Shown piece after piece: positions 1 through 5,673 of a DNA stretch of 5,673 bases; positions within the stretch are counted from its first letter, which is position 1; each line of letters begins with the position of its first letter. Both the position numbers and the translations under genes were made by a program. The stretch comes from Burkholderiales bacterium. GTDB lineage: Bacteria > Pseudomonadota > Gammaproteobacteria > Burkholderiales > SG8-39. The notes beneath the pieces were generated by a model. It made no database searches. It was not told the DNA's origin and was given only the letters and a program-made list of their open reading frames with translations. The stretch lies in the NCBI GenBank assembly GCA_027457185.1, contig DAIDTN010000105.1, positions 1 to 5,673 of the forward strand, read 5' to 3'.

Positions 1-895
1 GTCCGGGAACGAGCCCGTCGGGCATGAACAGCACAATCGCGACGAACACGAATCCCAGCAGCATGTTCCAGCGCACGATATACGCAGAAACGTAGTTCTT
101 CATGATCACCACGATCGCCGCCCCGACGACCGGACCGGCGAGCGTGCCCGATCCGCCGGCGCTCACGCCGAGCAGTCCCTCCGCCGAACTGGCGAGCGAC
201 AGTGCGCTGGGATGAATGTACTTGTTGTAATACACGTAGAGCAGGCCCGCCACGGCGCCCCAGAAGCCGGAATAGACGAAGGTAATCCAGCGGATCAGCC
301 AGACGTTGTAGCCGAGCGCGCCCATCCGCCGCGGCTGGTCGCGGGTACCGCGCACTGCCGCCCCGAAGGCAGAATTCACGAACCTGGCCATCATCAACAG
401 GGAAAACGCCGTGACCAGGAGCGCGAAATAGTAGAACGCCGCGGCGCCGTTCAGGTCGATGCCGAAGGGGGCTGGACGCGTCAGCCCGGGAAGCCCGTTG
501 TCGCCGTTGGTCACCGAGGTCCAGCGATATGCGGTTCCCCACACCACCTGCGACAGCGCCAGCGTGATCATCAGGAAACTGAGCCCGGTCGCGCGCAGGG
601 CGATCCAGCCGAAAATCCCGGCGACCAGCGTTGTGCCTAGCAGCGCGATCGGCGCCGAAATCAGGTGGCCCACGCCCATCCTCAGATACAGCCAGGCCGA
701 AGTGTAGGACGCCAGTCCGATCCAGGTCGCATGGCCGAGCGAGGTCAGGCCCGCGTAGCCGACCAGCAGATTGAGGCTGGCCGCGAAAATTGCGGCGACG
801 AAAATCTGGCTGCCGAGGTTGACGTAGAAATCGCCGGCGACCAGCGGAAATACGGCCAGCGCGATGGCAAGGACTACCCAGCCCGTTCGATTCAC
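1..895 (-). CDS. livM: Branched-chain amino acid-type ABC transporter permease LivM (partial, C-terminus beyond left edge)
   Basis: This is the second inner-membrane permease of a Liv/HAAT-type ABC importer. It would pair with the LivH-type permease encoded just upstream to form the channel. I translated it by hand: 298 codons run open to the left edge, ending at MPDGLVPG. That is close to the usual LivM C-terminal RPxGL motif, so probably only a short tail is missing. Family marks are SLGHATW at residues 53-58 (usual SLGHAaF), TNGDNGLPGL at 129-138, the cytoplasmic coupling loop around VRGTRDQPRRMGALG at 181-195, and AGGSGTLAGPVVGA at 246-259. Hydrophobic segments fill most of the remainder. 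I chose the GTG start at 895 because GGAGG lies 7 nt upstream. An in-frame ATG at 934 would add 13 charged residues but has no good ribosome-binding site. The gene follows livH by 103 nt. LivG and LivF ATPases are expected beyond the left edge. The family call is secure; the substrate is unknown. Confidence 0.93.
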   Translation of the reverse strand, partial: MNRTGWVVLAIALAVFPLVAGDFYVNLGSQIFVAAIFAASLNLLVGYAGLTSLGHATWIGLASYTSAWLYLRMGVGHLISAPIALLGTTLVAGIFGWIALRATGLSFLMITLALSQVVWGTAYRWTSVTNGDNGLPGLTRPAPFGIDLNGAAAFYYFALLVTAFSLLMMARFVNSAFGAAVRGTRDQPRRMGALGYNVWLIRWITFVYSGFWGAVAGLLYVYYNKYIHPSALSLASSAEGLLGVSAGGSGTLAGPVVGAAIVVIMKNYVSAYIVRWNMLLGFVFVAIVLFMPDGLVPG

Positions 896-902
896 GTCCT
901 CG

Positions 903-907
903 CCTCC
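903..907 (-). promoter_or_regulatory. Ribosome-binding site deciding the livM GTG start
   Basis: The minus strand reads GGAGG here (plus strand cctcc), 7 nt before the GTG at 895. It is the best Shine-Dalgarno match in the livH-livM gap. It favours the GTG over the in-frame ATG at 934, whose upstream bases (GCGAGCCGACAGC) contain no comparable match. Confidence 0.7.
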
Positions 908-998
908 GCGGGATTTCCGGTCATCGACGTCCATGCTGTCGGCTCGCAACGCCGTTCAGCTGGTCGCATCCCCGCACGCGGAGCCCCTGCTTCGCGCC

Positions 999-1871
999 TC
1001 ACGCCGTCGCTCTCCCGAATAGCCCGCGGGGGCGGAATGCGATGACGACAATCATCGGCAGGAACAGGATGACGTAGGCGAGATCCGGAAACATTGCGGT
1101 GCCGAAGGTGTAAATGAAGCCGATGATGAAGCTGCCGGTGAGCGCGCCGGTCAGGCTGCCGACGCCGCCCAGGATCACGACGATCAGCGCCAGCGGCAGC
1201 ATGTCGGCATCGAGTCCCGGGTAGGCGGACATGATCGGTCCGCCGATGATGCCGCCCGCGCCGGCCAGGGCGGAACCGAGGCAGAACACGATCGTGAACA
1301 GCTTCGACACCGGTATGCCGACCGCGCGCGCCATTTCCATGTCATCGACCCCCGCCCGAATCATCGCGCCAACGCGGGTCCGTTCCAGCAGCAGGTAAAG
1401 CCCGAGCCAGGTCACGAGCGCGATCACCAGCACCGCCAGGCGGTAGGTCGGGAAGGCCAAGCCGCCGATCAGGATGGGCTGGCGCAGGAACGCCGGCGTC
1501 CGCACCGGAATCGGATCGCCGCCCCATAATACGAGGCATAGGTCGGCGATGATGAACGACACGCCGAGCGTGACCAATACCTGCCCCAGTGTATTGCCGC
1601 CGAGGGCCCGCAGCACGAAGCGCTCGAACAAGCCGCCGAGCAGCGCTACCGCCAGCCCGCCGGCGATGGCCGCAATCCAGAGATTGGGCACGAACTTCAG
1701 GATCGTCACGCCGATGTACGCGCCGAGCATGAACAGCGACCCGTGCGTAAGGTTGGCAATGCGCATCAGACCGAAGATCAGCGAAAAACCCGCCGACAGA
1801 AGGAACAGCAAGCCGCCCAGAGACAGGCTGTTGAGCGTCTGAATCGCCCAGAATTGCAGCGGATAAGTCAT
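999..1871 (-). CDS. livH: Branched-chain amino acid-type ABC transporter permease LivH
   Basis: This is a 290-residue inner-membrane permease of the Liv/HAAT family, a normal length for LivH. It forms the translocation channel with the LivM-type partner. Visible family marks are the N-terminal segment with GLMRIANLTHGSLFMLGAY at residues 34-52 (usual R-x-I-N-x-A-H-G-x-x-x-x-x-G-A-Y), the cytoplasmic loop RVGAMIRAGVDDMEMARAVG at 166-185 that contacts the ATPases, ALAGAGG at 201-207, ILGGVGSLTGALTG at 233-246, and the C-terminal RPRGLFG at 280-286. About eight hydrophobic segments can be drawn. The ATG at 1871 is preceded four codons upstream by an in-frame TAG, so the start cannot lie further upstream, and a later start would cut the first membrane helix. 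No clear Shine-Dalgarno is visible. It lies 120 nt after the binding-protein stop, beyond a strong hairpin, and is probably transcribed by read-through from the binding-protein promoter. Substrate is not determinable from sequence. Confidence 0.94.
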   Translation of the reverse strand: MTYPLQFWAIQTLNSLSLGGLLFLLSAGFSLIFGLMRIANLTHGSLFMLGAYIGVTILKFVPNLWIAAIAGGLAVALLGGLFERFVLRALGGNTLGQVLVTLGVSFIIADLCLVLWGGDPIPVRTPAFLRQPILIGGLAFPTYRLAVLVIALVTWLGLYLLLERTRVGAMIRAGVDDMEMARAVGIPVSKLFTIVFCLGSALAGAGGIIGGPIMSAYPGLDADMLPLALIVVILGGVGSLTGALTGSFIIGFIYTFGTAMFPDLAYVILFLPMIVVIAFRPRGLFGRATA

Positions 1872-1950
1872 CGAACGTGGCTATGCATTGGCATTGAACC
1901 GCACCAGGAAGTGTCGGCTGCAACCGGGCGCAGATGCAGGCGGAACCGCG

Positions 1951-1985
1951 GGCCCCGGCCGCGCACAAATCGCGCGACCGGGGCC
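1951..1985 (-). other. Strong 15-bp intergenic RNA hairpin between substrate-binding protein and livH
   Basis: The arms at 1971-1985 and 1951-1965 pair around a 5-nt loop (1966-1970). In minus-strand RNA all 15 positions pair: 13 Watson-Crick and two G-U wobbles (1977 with 1959; 1971 with 1965). In plus-strand RNA those two positions would be A-C mismatches, so the perfect stem belongs to the sense transcript. It begins 6 nt after the TAA of the binding-protein gene and ends 79 nt before livH. No T-run follows, so it is not a classical intrinsic terminator. A 3'-end-protecting or partially terminating structure is more likely, as in other transporter operons where the binding protein is made in excess of the permeases. 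The structure is seen directly; the role is inferred. Confidence 0.65.
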
Positions 1986-1991
1986 AGGGTA

Positions 1992-3242
1992 TTACGGCTC
2001 CAGATACTTTGCCGGCGGCCAGTCGCGCGAGTACACCGGGTTTTTCAGGAACGCCTTCGGATCGTAGGTCCAGAACTGGCTCACGTTCGGATAGGTGTAG
2101 ATCACCGCATTCACCAGGCGGCCGTCCTTTCTCTCGACTTTGCGGATGTAGACGTTGCCGACGATATTTCCGTATTCGTCGAACGCCACCGGTCCGCGGA
2201 CGGTATCGACTTTCACGTGGCGCAGCGCATCCATGAACGCTTTCTTGTCCTCGATCTTGCCGTTGACGGCCTTGAGCGCGCTCTCCAGCACCTGTGCTTC
2301 GGTGTAAGTCGCGGCCGCATAGAAGCCGGGGTCATAGCCCGCCTCCTTGCGGAACGCCGGCGCGAACTTCCGGTTTTCCGGGTTGTCGAGTTCGGCCGAG
2401 TACCAGCAGGCGGTCAGAATGCCGAGCGCCTCGTCGCCCATGTTGCGCAGCACCGCCTCGTCGAGGGCGGTCATGCCGCCGACCACGTGCACCTTTTTCA
2501 TGAGGCCGTATTCGTTGAGCTGACGCACGAAGCGGAAGCCGTTCGAGCCGGCGAAGCCGAGGAAGTAGCCGTCGACGTTGGTCTTCAATTGCGCGATATA
2601 CGTGCCGTAATCCGGCACCGTGAGCGGGGGAAACAGCTTGGAAACGATGCGACCGCCTTCATCCTCGAATACGCGCTGGAAACCCGCGACCATCTCCTGG
2701 CCGTAGGCGATATCGTCGGCGATCACTCCGGCGCGCTTCCAGCCGAGCTTCTTGACGCAGTAATCCGCCATCGGCTGGGCGCATTGAGCCGAGGTCGATG
2801 TTGCGCGCACGAACCAGGGATTGAGCTTGCGCTGCGTCATGTCCTCGACCGCAGCCACCGACAGGTTGGGAATCTGATACTGGCGGATCAGGTCATCGAT
2901 CGCAACGGCCTCGAACGCGGCCAGCGGACCGATCATGACCTGGATCTTGTCCTTTTCGACCAGTTCCTGGTACTTGGTGCGCGCCTGCGCCGGAACGCCG
3001 CCGCTGTCGGCGACGAACAGTTCGACCTTGCGGCCCGCCATGGTGTAGTTGTGCTCCTGCAGGTACATTTTGAGCGCGCGCTCCATGTCGATGCCGCCGG
3101 AGGCGAGCGGACCGGTCTTCACTGTCATCAGCCCGAGCCGGATGGGCGCGCCCTGGGCGCGAACGATGCCGGGAAAGCCAAGTACCGAGGCGCCGAGTCC
3201 GGCGCCGGTGGCCTGGATGAATTTTCTGCGGTCGAATGTCAT
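1992..3242 (-). CDS. ABC transporter substrate-binding protein, Liv/HAAT type (Peripla_BP_6-like)
   Basis: This is a periplasmic type I binding protein of 416 residues that would capture a small ligand and deliver it to the LivH/LivM permeases. The N-terminus has a twin-arginine-like signal (DRRKFIQ at 4-10), a moderately hydrophobic stretch, and a likely cleavage after VRA at 27-29. The mature protein opens with IRLGLMTVKTGPLASGG (34-50) and continues with GRKVELFVADSGG (70-82), VMIGPLAAFEA (102-112), an interlobe region around YGQEMVAGF (180-188), and a C-terminal lobe ending DWPPAKYLEP. This is the family's usual lobe-hinge-lobe order. The ATG at 3242 is chosen because it starts the signal peptide and has GGAGG 8 nt upstream; an upstream GTG at 3374 in the same frame would add 44 basic residues and is rejected. 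Its own promoter candidate lies upstream and a strong hairpin follows its stop. Relatives bind branched-chain amino acids, amides, urea or aromatic acids; the ligand here is unknown. Confidence 0.95.
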   Translation of the reverse strand: MTFDRRKFIQATGAGLGASVLGFPGIVRAQGAPIRLGLMTVKTGPLASGGIDMERALKMYLQEHNYTMAGRKVELFVADSGGVPAQARTKYQELVEKDKIQVMIGPLAAFEAVAIDDLIRQYQIPNLSVAAVEDMTQRKLNPWFVRATSTSAQCAQPMADYCVKKLGWKRAGVIADDIAYGQEMVAGFQRVFEDEGGRIVSKLFPPLTVPDYGTYIAQLKTNVDGYFLGFAGSNGFRFVRQLNEYGLMKKVHVVGGMTALDEAVLRNMGDEALGILTACWYSAELDNPENRKFAPAFRKEAGYDPGFYAAATYTEAQVLESALKAVNGKIEDKKAFMDALRHVKVDTVRGPVAFDEYGNIVGNVYIRKVERKDGRLVNAVIYTYPNVSQFWTYDPKAFLKNPVYSRDWPPAKYLEP

Positions 3243-3247
3243 GCTGG

Positions 3248-3256
3248 TCTCCTCCT
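3248..3256 (-). promoter_or_regulatory. Strong ribosome-binding site of the substrate-binding protein gene
   Basis: The minus strand reads AGGAGGAGA, with the GGAGG core at 3251-3255 and 8 nt to the ATG at 3242. This is the strongest Shine-Dalgarno match noted in the window. It decides the start of the binding-protein gene against the longer in-frame GTG opening at 3374, and it fits the high expression usual for periplasmic binding proteins. Confidence 0.8.
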
Positions 3257-3373
3257 GCTTTGGTGGGTCGTTTGGATACCGCCATGGGCCCCGGGACCTC
3301 GTTCTCCCGTCCGCCGGTGTTAACCTGCGTTCGCTGCGGCGCCGTCTGCGCTTAGCGTCTTTCGTGTGCGGCA

Positions 3374-3402
3374 CTTATAGCGCAACCATCCTACCTTGTC
3401 CA
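3374..3402 (-). promoter_or_regulatory. Candidate sigma70-type promoter for the substrate-binding protein / liv genes
   Basis: On the minus strand, TGGACA (3402-3397, one mismatch to TTGACA) is separated by exactly 17 nt from TATAAG (3379-3374, one mismatch to TATAAT). Transcription would begin near 3367, giving a leader of about 125 nt before the ATG at 3242. It lies in the only gap between the hydrolase/glutathione-enzyme pair and the transporter genes, where a separate promoter makes sense. The -10 box is unusually AT-rich for this sequence. I see no convincing operator or riboswitch in the leader. Read-through from the upstream pair remains possible, because no clear terminator lies between them. 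Confidence 0.5.
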
Positions 3403-3427
3403 TACGCGGAAGCCCGCGGGTTGGCTG

Positions 3428-4093
3428 TCAATGCGTTGGCTTTCCGGGTGCGTCGGGCTGCTTCAGCGGCTGCGAGCGGTCGAAGGCGCCGATGTTCATG
3501 CATTCGCCGAAAATGCGCATGACGGTCGGCACGCCGGAGGTGTCGCATTTGAAATAATCCTTCGCGCCGATCACCTGCGATGCCAGGCAGATATCGGCGA
3601 GCGTCGGCGCATCGCCATGGCAGAAGCGGCCGGTTTCCTTCTCCTTAGCGAGATGCCCCTCGATGGCTTCGAGCGCCTTCCCCATCCAGTATGCGCACCA
3701 GCGATTGCGCGCCGCCTCTTCCACGTGCAGCTCCGTTTCGAGATAGTTGCGCACTTTCGGCGCGATGATCGGATGGCCATCGGCCACGGCAATCTGCGCC
3801 AAGCCGCGAACGCGGGCGCGGCCGCGCGCGTCCCCGGGCAGCAACGCCGGCCGCGGGTAGGTTTCTTCCAGGTATTCAAGTATCGCCATCGATTGAAACA
3901 GCGGCGGCGCGTCGTCGATCACCAGTGCCGGCACCACGCTCTGCGGGTTGACTGCCTTGTAGGCGTCGCTGAATTGCTTGCCTTGGAGCAAATCGATCGA
4001 AATCTCTTCCGCTTTAACGCCCTTCAGCGCCAAAGCCACGCGCACGCGGTAGGTGGCGAGCGAGCGCCAGAAGCCATACAGCCTGATGGTCAT
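3428..4093 (-). CDS. maiA: Zeta-like glutathione S-transferase, maleylacetoacetate/maleylpyruvate isomerase family
   Basis: This is a 221-residue cytoplasmic glutathione enzyme of normal family length. Classical members isomerise maleylacetoacetate (tyrosine/homogentisate pathway) or maleylpyruvate (gentisate pathway) using glutathione. The thioredoxin-like half begins LYGFWRSLATYRVRVALALKG (5-25), followed by NPQSVVPAL (49-57) with the likely cis-Pro55, and FQSMAILEYLEE (66-77), where Gln67-Ser68 are the expected contacts for the glutathione gamma-glutamyl group. The helical half has GHPI (106-109) and the capping motif GDAPTLADICL (160-170). The SSC-type active-site motif is altered: only Ser11 remains, followed by Leu12, Ala13 and Thr14. 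The usual Asn after HPxx is Ala111. Classical isomerase activity is therefore uncertain, and a general GST of this fold is the main alternative. It starts 9 nt after the hydrolase stop, so the two are probably cotranscribed and translationally coupled. No gentisate or homogentisate gene is visible here. Confidence 0.85.
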   Translation of the reverse strand: MTIRLYGFWRSLATYRVRVALALKGVKAEEISIDLLQGKQFSDAYKAVNPQSVVPALVIDDAPPLFQSMAILEYLEETYPRPALLPGDARGRARVRGLAQIAVADGHPIIAPKVRNYLETELHVEEAARNRWCAYWMGKALEAIEGHLAKEKETGRFCHGDAPTLADICLASQVIGAKDYFKCDTSGVPTVMRIFGECMNIGAFDRSQPLKQPDAPGKPTH

Positions 4094-4098
4094 TGAAT

Positions 4099-4104
4099 AC
4101 CTCT
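4099..4104 (-). promoter_or_regulatory. Ribosome-binding site of the GST gene overlapping the hydrolase stop codon
   Basis: The minus strand reads AGAGGT just before the ATG at 4093. Its first two bases are the last two of the hydrolase TAG stop (4105-4103). Ribosomes finishing the hydrolase would therefore sit on the initiation site of the glutathione enzyme, which points to translational coupling. Confidence 0.6.
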
Positions 4105-5673
4105 AGCTCTTGGGGGGAATGACTGGAATCAAAATGTAGGCTGGCTGCTGCGGGCCGGCGTGCAAAGTGTTTTCTCCGCCGAACACGGACGCCGGCCGGT
4201 CGCGCGGATCGTCGTGCAGGAACGGACCGCAACCGCGCAGCTCGTTCTTGAAGTTCGACAGCTTGGCGCCGGTCGATTGCTGCCATTGATAATCCTTGCC
4301 GCGCACGCTGAGCGCGATGCGATGGCCCGCCGGCACCACGATCGAGGTCGGCCACAACTCGATCTCGAGCGGCACCACTTCCCCGGGCTTGAGCGGCTGC
4401 AGTTCGTCATGCGTGTGGTAGGGCCGGTAATCGGTCGAGAGCGCGGGGTCGAGCTTGCGGTGCGAGGCGCGCAGCCAGCCTTGAGCGATCGGCGTATGCG
4501 GATCGATCGCGCCCTGGAACACCACCTCGCGCAGGTCCGCGGTGAACACGCGGAACACCAGGAACAGATCGGCATCCGCGGTGGAAGACGATACGAACAG
4601 CCGCGCGGCGAGCGGCCCCGTGATTTCCATGGCGTTATCGAGCGGCGCCGAAACGAAAGTCGTGCCGTCGCCAAGCGCGGCGTAGCTCACCGACTTGGTC
4701 GTGTTGGCCGGTTCGCGCGCGAGGCTCTGGTCGGACGGATGCAGGTAGAACTTGGTCCACTGCGTGCGCGCGATCGGCCACTCGTTCTCGTGCCGCTCGA
4801 CGAAGCGGTCGACATGGCGCACCTGCAGCTGCACGCGCGGCTGTTCCCCCCAGCCCTTGTCGGCGCCTTTGAGGAAATGATCGAAGAAGCGCTTTTGCAG
4901 TTTGACGCCGTAGTCGGTGTAGAAGTGGGTCCAGTGTTCGATACCGTGCGCTTCCAGCCATTTGTGCTTCGACGCGGCGCGCATGAAACCCTCGAAGTTG
5001 CCGCGCGGATGCAGTCCCTGGCCGCCCCAGTTCGCGGCGGACAGAAACGGCACGGTGATCTTGTCCCAGTGGGCGGAACGCGCCTGGTGATAGTCGTCGT
5101 CGAGCGGGTGCGCGAGGATGTCGTCGCCGAAATCGCAGCGGTTTTCATACAAGGCCTGTTCCGACAGCGTCACATCGCCGCACACCAGTTCGCCCGTGAC
5201 GCGGCTGCGCGGACCGCGTTCGCCCAGGCCGTATTGCACCGTCTTCACCTGCATGTCGTACCAGTTGGCCCAGAAGGTGCTCAGGATGCCGCCGTGGTGC
5301 GTCATGTCGCGATACCAGTCGGCCGACCCTTCCCAGATGCACATGGCCGCCAGGTGCGGCGGCTGCAGCGAAGCCACCTGCCACTGGTTGATGCCGTAGT
5401 AGGAGATGCCGTTCAGGCCCACCTTGCCGCTGGACCAGGGCTGCGCGCCGGCCCACTCGATGCAGTCGTAAAAATCGCGCGTCTCGCGCGGCGAGAAATG
5501 ATCGACGTGACCGGGGGAGCGGCCGGTGCCGCGCGAATCCACGCGCACGCAGACGTAGCCATCGGGCACCCACTTTTCCGGATCGACTACTTCCCAGTTC
5601 TGGTATTTGTTGGTCGATCCATAGGCGACGTCCGGGTGCTCCGAAACCATGCGCTGCCACGCGCTCGGATAGC
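4103..5673 (-). CDS. CocE/NonD family alpha/beta hydrolase (peptidase S15-like), partial at N-terminus
   Basis: This is a serine hydrolase of the family that includes cocaine esterase, alpha-amino-acid ester hydrolases and X-Pro dipeptidyl-peptidases; members cleave esters or amides. The frame is open to the right edge: seven codons (YPSAWQR) precede the first Met at 5650, so that Met is probably internal and the N-terminal strand region and any signal peptide lie outside. Counting from Met5650, DSRGTGRSPG is at 38-47, the nucleophile elbow GISYYG at 81-86 with Ser83, and the likely catalytic His242 in HWTHFY (239-244). At the usual GWxD site of the catalytic Asp, the sequence reads NWGG (207-210). 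From about residue 255 to the end is the beta-sandwich PepX C-terminal domain, with VVPAGHRIALSV near 450-461 and the terminal LIPVIPPKS. The gene ends 9 nt before the glutathione enzyme. The substrate cannot be told from sequence. Confidence 0.93.
   Translation of the reverse strand, partial: YPSAWQRMVSEHPDVAYGSTNKYQNWEVVDPEKWVPDGYVCVRVDSRGTGRSPGHVDHFSPRETRDFYDCIEWAGAQPWSSGKVGLNGISYYGINQWQVASLQPPHLAAMCIWEGSADWYRDMTHHGGILSTFWANWYDMQVKTVQYGLGERGPRSRVTGELVCGDVTLSEQALYENRCDFGDDILAHPLDDDYHQARSAHWDKITVPFLSAANWGGQGLHPRGNFEGFMRAASKHKWLEAHGIEHWTHFYTDYGVKLQKRFFDHFLKGADKGWGEQPRVQLQVRHVDRFVERHENEWPIARTQWTKFYLHPSDQSLAREPANTTKSVSYAALGDGTTFVSAPLDNAMEITGPLAARLFVSSSTADADLFLVFRVFTADLREVVFQGAIDPHTPIAQGWLRASHRKLDPALSTDYRPYHTHDELQPLKPGEVVPLEIELWPTSIVVPAGHRIALSVRGKDYQWQQSTGAKLSNFKNELRGCGPFLHDDPRDRPASVFGGENTLHAGPQQPAYILIPVIPPKS

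Noticed and set aside
212..1045. Several plus-strand open frames over the livM and livH genes
   Set aside because: They overlap hand-translated livM and the livH end in antisense, with no recognisable domains and compositions typical of shadow frames.
1880..1925. A possible promoter directly upstream of livH (TTGCAG ... TTCAAT)
   Set aside because: Both boxes match poorly and the spacing is about 19 nt; no better than chance in this gap.
3287..3294. A copy of GGCCCCGG in the binding-protein leader matching the arm of the downstream hairpin
   Set aside because: An 8-base G/C-only match is expected by chance in DNA this GC-rich; no extended repeat surrounds it.
1743..3323. A 526-codon open frame on the plus strand opposite the binding-protein and livH genes
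   Set aside because: It is antisense to two clear family proteins, is rich in Arg/His/Ala/Val as expected from GC-skewed third positions, shows no recognisable domain, and crosses the intergenic hairpin. It is a shadow frame.
3243..3374. A 44-residue N-terminal extension of the binding protein from a GTG at 3374
   Set aside because: The extension is Arg-rich and would precede the signal peptide; its GTG overlaps the predicted -10 box, so it would not be in the transcript. The ATG at 3242 has a far better ribosome-binding site.
3405..3418. A small hairpin (CGCGG / CCGCG with 4-nt loop) just after the GST stop as a terminator
   Set aside because: Only 5 bp, and no T-run follows in the minus-strand direction, so it is not a supportable intrinsic terminator.
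3431..4096. A 221-codon plus-strand frame almost exactly mirroring the glutathione enzyme gene
   Set aside because: It is the antisense of a clear GST-family coding sequence; composition and lack of motifs mark it as a shadow despite its matching length.

Overview
The window is GC-rich bacterial DNA in which every supported gene lies on the minus strand, so it reads right to left. Codon use strongly favours G/C at third positions, which also creates long antisense shadow frames. Gene content (a Liv-type ABC uptake system, a zeta-like glutathione S-transferase and a CocE/NonD hydrolase) fits a metabolically versatile proteobacterium. A beta-proteobacterium (Burkholderiales-like) is my first guess and an alpha-proteobacterium my second; this is inference from protein character, with no phylogenetic marker present.

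Layout in the direction of transcription: (1) 5673-4103, a CocE/NonD (peptidase S15-like) alpha/beta hydrolase, cut at its N-terminus by the right edge. (2) 4093-3428, a glutathione-dependent isomerase/transferase of the maleylacetoacetate isomerase family, 9 nt after the hydrolase, with its ribosome-binding site overlapping the hydrolase stop codon. (3) A 185-nt gap holding a good sigma70-type promoter candidate. (4) 3242-1992, the periplasmic substrate-binding protein of a Liv/HAAT-type ABC transporter, with a twin-arginine-like signal peptide. (5) A 120-nt gap containing a strong 15-bp RNA hairpin just after the binding-protein stop. (6) 1871-999, the LivH-type permease. (7) A 103-nt gap. 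(8) 895-1, the LivM-type permease, cut near its C-terminus by the left edge. The two ATPases (LivG and LivF types) needed to complete the transporter are expected beyond the left edge.

How the genes may work together (inference): the binding protein and two permeases import a small carboxylated compound, for which branched-chain amino acids, amides and aromatic acids are all precedents in this family. The hydrolase and the glutathione enzyme, made as a coupled pair, would act on an ester or amide and on a downstream isomerisable or electrophilic product. The most interesting points are the hydrolase lacking the usual catalytic-Asp motif, the glutathione enzyme with an altered active-site signature, and the hairpin that could set a high binding-protein to permease ratio. 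No mobile element, CRISPR array, tRNA or rRNA was seen. No intergenic stretch exceeds 300 nt.
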